From contig FR878607.1 in the NCBI GenBank assembly GCA_000434535.1, positions 1 through 13,487 of the forward strand: a DNA stretch of 13,487 nt, in the 5' to 3' direction. The stretch comes from Collinsella sp. CAG:166 (lineage in GTDB: Bacteria; Actinomycetota; Coriobacteriia; Coriobacteriales; Coriobacteriaceae). Under the pieces are notes generated by a model. That model had not been told where the DNA came from. It saw only the letters and a program-made list of their open reading frames with translations, and did no database searches. Shown here in pieces: positions 1 to 5,530 of the stretch. A program made the position numbers and the translations under genes. The stretch's first letter is position 1, and the number at the start of each line of letters is the position of its first letter.

Positions 1-616
1 TGAGCGCGCCGACCTCGGCTCCCGCGGCGCGCTCGGGGTCCTCGGAGACGTGCGCGTTCACGGTGCCGGTGATGTGGGCGTTCTTGCCCAGGATGAGCTT
101 ATCGGCCCAAACCTCGACATCGCCCTCGACGGTGCCATCGATGGTCACCGTATCGCCCGCAAGCGCTGCCGACTTGGTAGAGCCGCGCAGGGCAACCGTC
201 TCGCCCATCGCGTAAAAACAGTTGGCGGTGCTACCGGTGTTGAGCACAACGTGCTGACCGACGACCGTGACGCTGCCATCAACCGTGGTCTTGGCGATAT
301 CGATAGTGCGTGCCGCAAGACGAATGGCGCCGCCCACCGTGCAGTCGCGAATCGATAGGCTCTCGCCCGCCGCGATAATATCGCGGCCGATGGAGGCATC
401 GTCCAAGTTGAGGGCCTGGCCGGCCCAGTACAGGTCACCATCGACGCCGGACGGATTGGCGTCATTGTCGGTCGCAAGTACGTTGCCTGCGGTGTCCGTG
501 CCGGCGAACGACGCCGTGGGAAGTGCGGTGAGCGCGAGCGCGATGAGCGCGAATGCCATAAGCAGGCAGCGACGCATCTTGTGTGACGGCGCCGTCGCGG
601 TTTGATTGAAAGCCAT
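1..616 (-). CDS. Secreted bactofilin-like (polymer-forming) protein, partial
   Basis: The gene is open at the left edge; 205 codons from the N terminus are visible. The start is ATG at 616-614, with an AAAGGAT ribosome binding site just upstream. Residues 12-38 form a classic signal peptide: Lys/Arg (HKMRR), a hydrophobic run rich in Ala and Leu, then ASFA with likely cleavage near residue 38. From about residue 58 the chain consists of short beta-strand repeats of the kind G-x-hydrophobic-x-hydrophobic (for example TVDGSVTVVG, GTVEGDVEVW), ending in LILGKNAHITGTV, as in bactofilin/polymer-forming right-handed beta-helices. A signal peptide is unusual for cytoplasmic bactofilins, so this is probably an exported beta-helix protein, perhaps membrane-tethered by a missing C-terminal part. 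Its role is unknown; a part in envelope or surface structure is a guess. It lies 107 bp downstream of the TRIC gene on the same strand. Confidence 0.7.
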   Translation of the reverse strand, partial: MAFNQTATAPSHKMRRCLLMAFALIALALTALPTASFAGTDTAGNVLATDNDANPSGVDGDLYWAGQALNLDDASIGRDIIAAGESLSIRDCTVGGAIRLAARTIDIAKTTVDGSVTVVGQHVVLNTGSTANCFYAMGETVALRGSTKSAALAGDTVTIDGTVEGDVEVWADKLILGKNAHITGTVNAHVSEDPERAAGAEVGAL

Positions 617-629
617 GGTTGATCCTTTT

Positions 630-654
630 GTTAGGTGTTCGGCATATACCTAAC
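630..654. promoter_or_regulatory. Inverted repeat just upstream of the secreted protein's ribosome binding site
   Basis: GTTAGGT at 630-636 pairs perfectly with ACCTAAC at 648-654 across 11 bases. It sits immediately upstream of the AAAGGAT ribosome binding site of the minus-strand gene starting at 616. It could be an operator or a leader hairpin. No run of T follows it, so it is not an obvious terminator. Confidence 0.4.
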
Positions 655-723
655 AGGGTACCCAACGCGAGGGCGCTCTAAAATAACCTCTCGGTTGCAT
701 TTCGAAGGATGAGCCCGCGCCAC

Positions 724-1413
724 CTACTTTTTGCGGTGCAAAAAGCGTGCGATGTCTTCCTCAGTGGGGCTTTTGATGTCAAAGCGCAGTGAGAGCCAGC
801 GCAGACCCATGGTCACGACAACGCATACGACCAACGCGACGACATTGCTGACCAAGCCACTCATAACGAGGCTTACATAGCTTGCCGATCCGGCGATGGC
901 GGCGATGGCATAAAAGTTAGTACGTTGGAAAATGCCCGGAACCACGCCCATAAAGCCGTCGCGCAACATGCCGCCGCCCACCGCGGTGAAAAAGCCCATC
1001 ATGATGCACACCGCCGGCGCAAAGCCGTAGACCAGCGCCTTGTCTGCTCCAGTGGCGGCGTAGATGCCGACCGAGATGATGTCGAGCAGGGGAATGAGTT
1101 TTTCGGGTTTGTCGACGATTGCCGGGAAAATATAGATGATGGCTGCCGTGGCAATGGAAAGCGGCAGCGCCATCGGCTGGTTGAGGATGTAGACGTTGCC
1201 CACCTGCAGCGTCATATCGCGCAAAAGACCGCCACCCAGACCGCAGACCACCGCGAGCGCGACCGCGCCCACCAGGTCGAGCTTGTGCTCGCGCGCAACC
1301 AGCACACCCGAGATCGATGCAGCGACAACAGCGAACATCTCGAGCCAAAACGGAATAGCGACCATGGCATCCGAGGCGTGTGAGGTAACGGTTATGGCGG
1401 CGACGACGGGCAA
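724..1413 (-). CDS. TRIC / UPF0126 (YicG-YadS type) membrane channel
   Basis: This is a 229-residue polytopic membrane protein of the trimeric intracellular cation channel family (Pfam PF03458, UPF0126; E. coli relatives YicG and YadS). Two internally repeated halves each carry the family's glycine motif followed by Arg-Asp: GLGGGLLRD at residues 58-66 and VGGGMLRD at 145-152. DIISVGIYAATGADKA (111-126) matches the conserved segment at the start of the second half. About seven hydrophobic segments fill residues 17-204, and the tail from 205 is charged and cytosolic. Family members conduct K+ or have been linked to glycine transport; which applies here cannot be told. The start taken is TTG at 1413-1411, because AAAGGA lies at the right distance upstream; ATG at codon 17 is the alternative but would cut into the first membrane segment. 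Confidence 0.85.
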   Translation of the reverse strand: MPVVAAITVTSHASDAMVAIPFWLEMFAVVAASISGVLVAREHKLDLVGAVALAVVCGLGGGLLRDMTLQVGNVYILNQPMALPLSIATAAIIYIFPAIVDKPEKLIPLLDIISVGIYAATGADKALVYGFAPAVCIMMGFFTAVGGGMLRDGFMGVVPGIFQRTNFYAIAAIAGSASYVSLVMSGLVSNVVALVVCVVVTMGLRWLSLRFDIKSPTEEDIARFLHRKK

Positions 1414-1717
1414 GATGGGGTCCTTTGGGTTGTGGGTTTAGACAATGCCCGTACATAGTACATGGTTGACGGGTCTGGCGACCCTATTGCTCGGTAAACG
1501 GTCGGGACCGGGTGCGGGCGTGGCATTGCCAGAATGCCAGGGGTCCAGAACATGTACGTCACCCTCCAAAAACGACATTTTCCGACATCTTTGGAGGCTG
1601 ACGTACATGTTTCGATTGAGCTCACAGCATGAGTGAGTTGATTTACTCACATCCGGTATATTTCCCCACTTCAACGGACATAAGAGTTGGATACCGGCTC
1701 AGAGCGAGAGGCCCTCA
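1414..1717. other. Intergenic region with palindromes between divergent genes
   Basis: No gene is supported here. The stretch separates the leftward TRIC gene from the rightward nuclease gene and should hold both promoters. It contains a perfect 7-bp hairpin (TGGCATT 1521-1527 / AATGCCA 1533-1539), the 63-bp palindromic repeat at 1549-1611, a 6-bp hairpin (GTGAGT 1633-1638 / ACTCAC 1645-1650) and a wide 7-bp inverted pair (CCGGTAT 1653-1659 / ATACCGG 1691-1697). TATATT at 1657-1662 is a possible -10 for the nuclease gene and overlaps the left arm of that last pair. No good -35 was found. Confidence 0.5.
1549..1611. repeat. 63-bp palindromic repeat, copy 1 (left flank of nuclease gene)
   Basis: The outer arms AACATGTACGTCA (1549-1561) and TGACGTACATGTT (1599-1611) are perfect inverted repeats. 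After one C-C mismatch (1562/1598) the inner arms CCTCCAAA (1563-1570) and TTTGGAGG (1590-1597) also pair. The 19-base loop holds CGACAT twice as a direct repeat (1573-1578 and 1583-1588). A near-identical copy lies at 2750-2812 in reverse orientation. Confidence 0.9.
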
Positions 1718-2725
1718 ATGGATACCCCTGTTCTCATTTCGCATAAAACCGCATGGCTTGTCCATCATGCACCCCAGAATTTGGTTCAGTCTCTTGCGCG
1801 GCACGACTACCAGATAGGCGCACAAGGCATCTCCACCCAGCAACGTGTTGCGCGCATACGACAGGCCCTTACCGACTGCGGCATTCCGTCCGATATGCTT
1901 AAGACTATCGATATCGCGGTTGTATTCGAATTTGAGCGAATTCGTACCAAAGGCGTCGTTTGCCACATTCTTGGACAAAATCTTCCCTACGAGCATATTA
2001 ACGAGTTGACGCCCGGAATCTTCATCACCGACGAAGCCTTCACCTTCGTGCTCGCTGCCGAGTGGATGGATAGGATCGAATATCTCGAATATGGCTATGA
2101 AGTTTGCGCCGATTATCGCATGAGGCTCAATCCCGCCGACCCTTATACCGAGCAACCAGCCACCACCTCCAAGGATGAAATAACCAAACTGCTCGATCGG
2201 CACCCCGGCAAACCCGGTGCCACACGTGCACGGCTCGCGCTCAGGCACATCTACGATCACTCGGCCTCGCCTATGGAGACCGCTTCGGCAATCGCCCTCT
2301 CGCTCCCAACAAGCGAAGGCGGCGTTGGCATCCGAGGTATCGAACTCAACAAACCGCTCGAGATCCCTCAACGTCTCTGGCATTGCGCCAAAGCTCGAAC
2401 ACTCAAAATCGATGCGCTCGTGACCTATAAGCGCAGGGAGCTCGGTATCGAATATAAGGGCGGTTTTCACGATGAGCTCGAGCGCAAGGGAGCAGATGCG
2501 GAGCGAGAGGCCGTCCTCTCCCAAATGGGATATCGAATCGTTACGCTCACTTCGGCTCAGTTCGACAGCCAGCTCGCCTTTCACCGCGCCATGAACAACA
2601 TTCGCGAAGCACTCGGCATGCCTCGCTGTACCGACACCGGGTACCAGCGAAAGCAAAACGAACTACGCAAGGCGCTTATCCGTAACTGGAAAGGCATGCG
2701 AGACGAGGAGGCACCTTCCGAATAG
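1718..2725 (+). CDS. AbiEi-like / DUF559-type PD-(D/E)XK nuclease-domain protein
   Basis: This 335-residue soluble protein has no signal peptide or membrane segment. The C-terminal third (about 228-300) resembles the DUF559/Vsr-like endonuclease fold: a core Asp at 232 (KIDALVTY), Glu-x-Lys at 245-247 (IEYKG), then Asp260 and Arg263 in the helix before GYRIVTLT (271-278). That pattern fits a PD-(D/E)XK active site with key residues intact. Residues 1-215 resemble AbiEi-type antitoxin proteins of Actinobacteria: ISHKTAW near the start, LEYGYEVCADYRM (123-135) and SPMETASAIALSLP (184-197). The start is supported by a GAGAGG ribosome binding site 8-13 bases upstream. No partner toxin (AbiEii) gene adjoins it. 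A defence or DNA-processing role is inferred from the family; the substrate is unknown. The gene stands alone between two inverted palindromic repeats. Confidence 0.7.
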   Translation: MDTPVLISHKTAWLVHHAPQNLVQSLARHDYQIGAQGISTQQRVARIRQALTDCGIPSDMLKTIDIAVVFEFERIRTKGVVCHILGQNLPYEHINELTPGIFITDEAFTFVLAAEWMDRIEYLEYGYEVCADYRMRLNPADPYTEQPATTSKDEITKLLDRHPGKPGATRARLALRHIYDHSASPMETASAIALSLPTSEGGVGIRGIELNKPLEIPQRLWHCAKARTLKIDALVTYKRRELGIEYKGGFHDELERKGADAEREAVLSQMGYRIVTLTSAQFDSQLAFHRAMNNIREALGMPRCTDTGYQRKQNELRKALIRNWKGMRDEEAPSE

Positions 2726-2749
2726 TGCCACTCCCGTGAACTCAATCCA

Positions 2750-2812
2750 AACGTGTACGTCAGCCTTCAAAGATGTCGAAAAATGTCGGTTTTGGAGGGT
2801 GACGTACATGTT
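2750..2812. repeat. 63-bp palindromic repeat, copy 2 (right flank of nuclease gene)
   Basis: This is the reverse-complement copy of the 1549-1611 element, of the same length with about four to five base differences. Arms AACGTGTACGTCA (2750-2762) and TGACGTACATGTT (2800-2812) pair, and inner arms CCTTCAAA / TTTGGAGG pair with one mismatch. The palindrome extends three more bases each side (CCA 2747-2749 with TGG 2813-2815). The loop again carries two CGACAT units on the minus strand. It starts 24 bp after the nuclease stop codon and could form the 3' end of that transcript, but has no T run. Confidence 0.9.
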
Positions 2813-2847
2813 TGGGGAAGCGTGGGATCGAGACGTATTTCGATAAC

Positions 2848-2870
2848 AAAAAAGCCCCATTGCTGGGGCT
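2848..2870 (-). terminator. Intrinsic terminator after tRNA-Ser(CGA)
   Basis: Read on the minus strand, AGCCCC (2870-2865) pairs with GGGGCT (2858-2853) over a 6-base loop, followed by a run of six T. It lies 12 bases beyond the CCA end of the tRNA gene. Confidence 0.85.
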
Positions 2871-2882
2871 CATACCATCTAA

Positions 2883-2973
2883 TGGCGGAGGAGGAGGGAT
2901 TCGAACCCTCGTGACCTTATACAGGCCAAACGGTTTTCGAGACCGCCGCATTCAACCACTCTGCCACCCCTCC
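2883..2973 (-). tRNA. tRNA-Ser (anticodon CGA)
   Basis: The 91-nt gene has the long variable arm of class II serine tRNAs. The acceptor stem is GGAGGGG with CTCCTCC (one G-U), the T stem is GAGGG/CCCTC with a TTCGAAT loop, the discriminator is G and CCA is encoded. The anticodon loop CTCGAAA gives CGA, which reads UCG codons. Its 5' end is only 9-10 bases after the T run of the preceding terminator, which leaves no room for its own promoter. Confidence 0.95.
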
Positions 2974-2982
2974 GCGTGGGGT

Positions 2983-3012
2983 AAAAACAAAGCAGGCTCG
3001 AAGGCCTGCTTT
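2983..3012 (-). terminator. Intrinsic terminator between the two serine tRNAs
   Basis: On the minus strand a 9-bp perfect stem, AAAGCAGGC (3012-3004 side) with GCCTGCTTT, closes a 6-base loop and is followed by GTTTTTA. It begins 9 bases after the CCA end of tRNA-Ser(GGA) and ends just before tRNA-Ser(CGA). Confidence 0.8.
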
Positions 3013-3021
3013 GGGATTAAC

Positions 3022-3112
3022 TGGCGGAGAGTCAGGGATTTGAACCCTGGAGACGCTTTTGACGCCTACACGATTTCCAATCGTGCTCCTTCGGCCACTC
3101 GGACAACTCTCC
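3022..3112 (-). tRNA. tRNA-Ser (anticodon GGA)
   Basis: This is a 91-nt class II tRNA with the acceptor GGAGAGT/ACTCTCC, discriminator G, encoded CCA and a long variable arm. The anticodon stem CACGA/TCGTG encloses the loop TTGGAAA, giving anticodon GGA (UCC/UCU codons). A strong promoter lies just upstream at 3129-3156. Confidence 0.95.
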
Positions 3113-3128
3113 GTTAAATGCGAAAGTC

Positions 3129-3156
3129 AGTATACACGAGGAATCGCAAAGTGCAA
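3129..3156 (-). promoter_or_regulatory. Sigma70-type promoter for the serine tRNA genes
   Basis: On the minus strand, TTGCAC (-35, 3156-3151) and TATACT (-10, 3134-3129) are separated by 16 bp. Transcription would start a few bases downstream, about 10 bases before tRNA-Ser(GGA). This is the best promoter match in the window and the only one visible for the tRNA pair. Confidence 0.8.
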
Positions 3157-3516
3157 ACAGAAAAGTTGGCATTTTTTAAAACGCTTGGCCGCGCCTGGCG
3201 TTGCAGTGGGGTTTGAGGTGGCAAAAAACGGCTTCCGACCAGCGTGGTTGATCACCTCAATTGTTCAAAAGGGGTATTCATAAGCGACTTGGCAATGAAT
3301 TTAAAAATCTTTGGATGGTGCTGTGGACCACTGGTATGCATTTTGCGACCACAGCCTTGTGCCCGTTGACCTGCGGCTTGGCTCAGCTTGTCCCCGCGGC
3401 ACCGTATCTTGTCCACAAATCCGTCAAGCTCTTGGTCGGCATTTGGTTGGAATGCGCATGAAACGCCGTGCAAGTATGGGCATATGTGGAGGTCATGAGG
3501 TTGTAGCTGCATATTC
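3157..3516. other. Gene-free region between the tRNAs and the rpsF operon
   Basis: I see no convincing gene in this stretch of about 360 bp: the open frames are short, lack ribosome binding sites and have no recognisable sequence. It is more AT-rich in places than its neighbours. An imperfect hairpin at 3180-3202 (AACGC..GG / CC..GCGTT) lies upstream of the tRNA promoter. A single DnaA-box-like TTGTCCACA occurs at 3409-3417. It may contain further rpsF regulatory sequence. Confidence 0.4.
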
Positions 3517-3545
3517 TTGCGGCCTGGGAGGTTGAAAGATATTAT
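3517..3545 (+). promoter_or_regulatory. Candidate promoter for rpsF-ssb-rpsR-rplI
   Basis: TTGCGG (3517-3522) and TATTAT (3540-3545) are separated by exactly 17 bp. Transcription would start near 3552 and give a leader of about 65 nt that contains the hairpin at 3562-3590. The -35 box is imperfect. Confidence 0.5.
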
Positions 3546-3561
3546 TACCAAGTCTTTTCCT

Positions 3562-3590
3562 GCTTCAGGCGCACCTTCACGACCTGAAGC
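3562..3590 (+). promoter_or_regulatory. rpsF leader hairpin, candidate S6:S18 autoregulatory site
   Basis: GCTTCAGG (3562-3569) pairs perfectly with CCTGAAGC (3583-3590) around a 13-base loop, 12 bases before the rpsF ribosome binding site. In other bacteria the S6:S18 complex binds a structured rpsF leader and represses the operon. The position fits; the known internal-loop signature was not confirmed, so the function is inferred. Confidence 0.45.
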
Positions 3591-3616
3591 CACATTTGCC
3601 CAGAGGAGGTGACAGT

Positions 3617-3910
3617 ATGAAGGCTTATGAACTGCTGTTCTTTGTTGACCCGTCGCTCGACCCCGAGACTCGTCTCGCTGTTATGAAGCGTATCGATACC
3701 ACGATCGCTGAGGGCGCTGGCAAGGTCGACTCCGTTGACGAGTGGGGTAAGCGCAAGCTCGCCTACGAGATCAACGACCTCACCGATGGTGACTACACCC
3801 TCATCAACTTCCACGCAGATCCTACCCAGATCGCCGAGCTTGATCGCGTCCTGCGCATCACCGACGCTGTGGTCCGCCACATGATCGTCCGTCGCGACGA
3901 CCAGGAGTAA
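3617..3910 (+). CDS. rpsF: 30S ribosomal protein S6
   Basis: The 97-residue product is typical of S6 in length. It opens with MKAYELLFFVDPSL, carries the conserved WGKRKLAYEI segment (43-52) and ends with VRHMIVRRDDQE, all characteristic. S6 pairs with S18 on the platform of the small subunit. The start at 3617 is fixed by an ideal GAGGAGGT at 3603-3610; a frame extension to 3596 has no such site. It is the first gene of the operon, followed after 48 bp by ssb. Confidence 0.97.
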   Translation: MKAYELLFFVDPSLDPETRLAVMKRIDTTIAEGAGKVDSVDEWGKRKLAYEINDLTDGDYTLINFHADPTQIAELDRVLRITDAVVRHMIVRRDDQE

Positions 3911-3958
3911 GACTGTCGTTTTGGACTGGGCTTGTGCCCCAAGAGGAAGTAGTGAGTT

Positions 3959-4411
3959 ATGAGCATCAATCGAGTGAACATCACCGGTAACCTCACCCGC
4001 GATCCCGAGCTGCGCGCCACCGCCGGCGGAACCCAGGTTCTGTCCTTTGGCGTCGCCGTGAACGATCGTCGCCGCAATGCGCAGACTGGCGAGTGGGAGG
4101 ACTATCCCAACTTTGTCGACTGCACCATGTTCGGCACCCGCGCCGAGGCCGTGAGCCGTTTCCTGGCAAAGGGAAACAAGGTCGCGATCGAGGGCAAGCT
4201 GCGCTACAGCTCTTGGGAGCGCGACGGCCAGCGCCGGAGCAAGCTTGAGGTCATCGTCGATGAGATCGAGTTTATGAGCTCCCGTGGTGGCCAGGGTGGC
4301 TACGATCAGGGCGGTTACGCCCCCGCAGCTCCCGCGCCCGCAGCACGTCCTGCCGCGCCGGTGGCTACGCCGCCCGCGGTCGACGTCTACGATGAGGACA
4401 TCCCGTTCTAA
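3959..4411 (+). CDS. ssb: Single-stranded DNA-binding protein
   Basis: The 150-residue SSB has an N-terminal OB fold (about 1-108; MSINRVNITGNLTRDPELR, then FVDCTMFGTRAE). A Gly/Gln-rich then Ala/Pro-rich flexible linker (about 110-143) follows. The acidic tip DEDIPF (145-150) recruits replication and repair partners in the SSB family. It binds single-stranded DNA as a tetramer during replication, recombination and repair. AGAGGAAG about 10 bases upstream serves as ribosome binding site. Placement between rpsF and rpsR is the usual bacterial order and ties its supply to ribosome synthesis. Confidence 0.97.
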   Translation: MSINRVNITGNLTRDPELRATAGGTQVLSFGVAVNDRRRNAQTGEWEDYPNFVDCTMFGTRAEAVSRFLAKGNKVAIEGKLRYSSWERDGQRRSKLEVIVDEIEFMSSRGGQGGYDQGGYAPAAPAPAARPAAPVATPPAVDVYDEDIPF

Positions 4412-4440
4412 GGGTTGTTCACCTATTTTTGAGTGAGAGG

Positions 4441-4462
4441 CGGCTTCGGTTCGCCGAAGTTG
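4441..4462 (+). other. Stable intercistronic hairpin between ssb and rpsR
   Basis: CTTCGG (4444-4449) and CCGAAG (4454-4459) pair around a TTCG loop. The stem extends outward by two G-U pairs and one C-G pair (4441-4462). No T run follows, so it is not a standard terminator. It may stabilise or process the mRNA, or adjust rpsR translation 22 bases downstream. Confidence 0.55.
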
Positions 4463-4483
4463 CCAAATGAAAGGTATTTTGAC

Positions 4484-4750
4484 ATGGCTAATGATTTTTC
4501 TGCACGTCAGCCGCGTCGTAAGTACTGCCAGTTCTGCAAGGAGAACACTGAGTTCATCGACTATAAGGACACTCAGCTTCTCCGTAAGTACATGACCGAC
4601 CGTGGCAAGATCAAGCCCCGTCGCGTCACTGGCGCTTGCACGCAGCATCAGCATGACATCGCCAACGCCATCAAGCGCGCCCGCGAGATGGCTCTCCTGC
4701 CGTACACCGTCCCCGTGGTTTCCTCTCGTGGCAACCGCGACCGCGGCTAA
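4484..4750 (+). CDS. rpsR: 30S ribosomal protein S18 (zinc-type)
   Basis: The 88-residue product contains the S18 core: YKDTQLLRKYMTDRGKIKPRR (27-47) followed by VTGACTQHQHDIANAIKRAR. CQFC near residue 16, and Cys and His in ACTQHQH, supply the metal ligands of the 'C+' (zinc-binding) form of S18. S18 binds with S6 in the 30S platform. The start is ATG at 4484 with AAAGG 9 bases upstream; the longer open frame from 4433 lacks a ribosome binding site and would run through the hairpin. rplI follows 15 bp later. Confidence 0.96.
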   Translation: MANDFSARQPRRKYCQFCKENTEFIDYKDTQLLRKYMTDRGKIKPRRVTGACTQHQHDIANAIKRAREMALLPYTVPVVSSRGNRDRG

Positions 4751-4765
4751 GAAGGGAGACGCATC

Positions 4766-5305
4766 ATGAAGGTTATTCTTCTCGATGAGATCAAGGGCAA
4801 GGGCGGCGAGGGTGACGTCGTAGAGGTCGCTCAGGGTTACGCTGAGAACTTCCTGTTCCCCAAGAAGCTCGCTGTTGCCGCCACCAAGGGCAACCTCAAG
4901 CAGCTTGACGAGCGTCGCAACAACATCGCCAAGCGCGAGGCCGTCCGTCTGGCTACCGCCAACGAGACCAAGGCTGCCTTCGAGGGCAAGACGGTCACCG
5001 TTGACGTCAAGGTCGGCGACGAGGGCATCCTCTTTGGCTCCGTTACCGCCGCTATGATCGCTGACGCCATCAAGGCTCAGCTCGGTATGGACATCGACCG
5101 CAAGCGCGTCGAGCTCGGTAAGCCCATCAAGGTTGCCGGTGCCCACACCGTTGCCATCTCGCTGTACCGCGAGATCAAGGCCGAGGTTGTCGTTCTCGTC
5201 GGCGTTACCGCCGAGGAGCTCGCTGCCGAGGCTGAGGTCGAGGAGGCCGCTGAGGTCGCCGAGGCCGAGACCGCCGAGGTCGAGACTGAGGCTGCTGCCG
5301 AGTAG
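4766..5305 (+). CDS. rplI: 50S ribosomal protein L9 with acidic C-terminal tail
   Basis: The 179-residue product has the L9 N domain (MKVILLDEIKGKGGEGDVVEVAQGY...NFLFPKKLA), the long connecting helix (about 40-75) and the C domain (about 78-148; GILFGSVTAAMIADAI, then VAISLYREIKAEVVVLV). L9 is usually about 148-150 residues; here an extra tail of some 30 residues is almost wholly Glu, Ala, Val and Thr. L9 binds 23S rRNA near L1 and influences reading-frame fidelity. The start is supported by AAGGGAG 7 bases upstream. It is the last gene of the operon, ending before a strong terminator. Confidence 0.96.
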   Translation: MKVILLDEIKGKGGEGDVVEVAQGYAENFLFPKKLAVAATKGNLKQLDERRNNIAKREAVRLATANETKAAFEGKTVTVDVKVGDEGILFGSVTAAMIADAIKAQLGMDIDRKRVELGKPIKVAGAHTVAISLYREIKAEVVVLVGVTAEELAAEAEVEEAAEVAEAETAEVETEAAAE

Positions 5306-5337
5306 CATTTGCTGCAACGCAACAATCTTGTTCTAAG

Positions 5338-5377
5338 AAGGGCGCTCTGGGAAACCAGGGCGCCCTTTTGTTTTTTT
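5338..5377 (+). terminator. Strong intrinsic terminator of the rpsF operon
   Basis: An 11-bp stem (5340-5350 with 5355-5365, one T-G pair) is closed by a GAAA tetraloop and followed by TTTTGTTTTTTT. Confidence 0.95.
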
Positions 5378-5530
5378 GCGCTGAGTGAGTGTCATGGTGA
5401 ACGTTGCGTCGAAGTCCTATATACGGGACCGTTCATCCGTTTGGTTCGGTGATGATTGGCGGCGCGCGGCGCGTTTTGGGACCGTGGCTGATACTATGGA
5501 TGCTCGCAAGCGATGTGAATGAGGATGCTC

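Larger units (their letters stand above)
1549..2812. mobile_element. Candidate cassette: one nuclease gene between inverted 63-bp palindromes
   Basis: The two 63-bp repeats face each other, as judged by their asymmetric loop and C/G mismatch, and enclose exactly one gene. The outer boundaries are the repeat ends. No transposase, recombinase or target-site duplication is visible, so mobility is only inferred from the architecture and from the gene's base composition, which appears lower in GC than its neighbours. The repeats may instead belong to a dispersed REP/MITE-like family that happens to occur on both sides. Confidence 0.3.

Noticed and set aside
1549..2812. The 63-bp repeats as a CRISPR array or as insertion sequence ends
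   Set aside because: There are only two copies, in opposite orientation and over 1 kb apart, so they are not CRISPR; no transposase gene and no target duplication are present, so they are not a complete insertion sequence.
3409..3417. TTGTCCACA, a DnaA-box-like sequence near dnaB, with looser matches at about 3322 and 3484, as a possible replication origin
   Set aside because: There is only one good match, no cluster of boxes, no clear AT-rich unwinding tract and no dnaA or dnaN nearby.
3252..3593. Short frames on both strands in the tRNA-rpsF gap
   Set aside because: No ribosome binding site, no recognisable sequence, and overlap with the likely rpsF promoter and leader.
3545..5317. A 590-codon open frame on the minus strand across the rpsF operon
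   Set aside because: It is a shadow of four well-recognised plus-strand genes in GC-rich DNA; its product is low-complexity and has no ribosome binding site.
5519..5527. Upstream ATG codons for dnaB at 5519 and 5525
   Set aside because: Neither has a Shine-Dalgarno sequence, while GAGGA at 5521-5525 is correctly spaced for the ATG at 5531.
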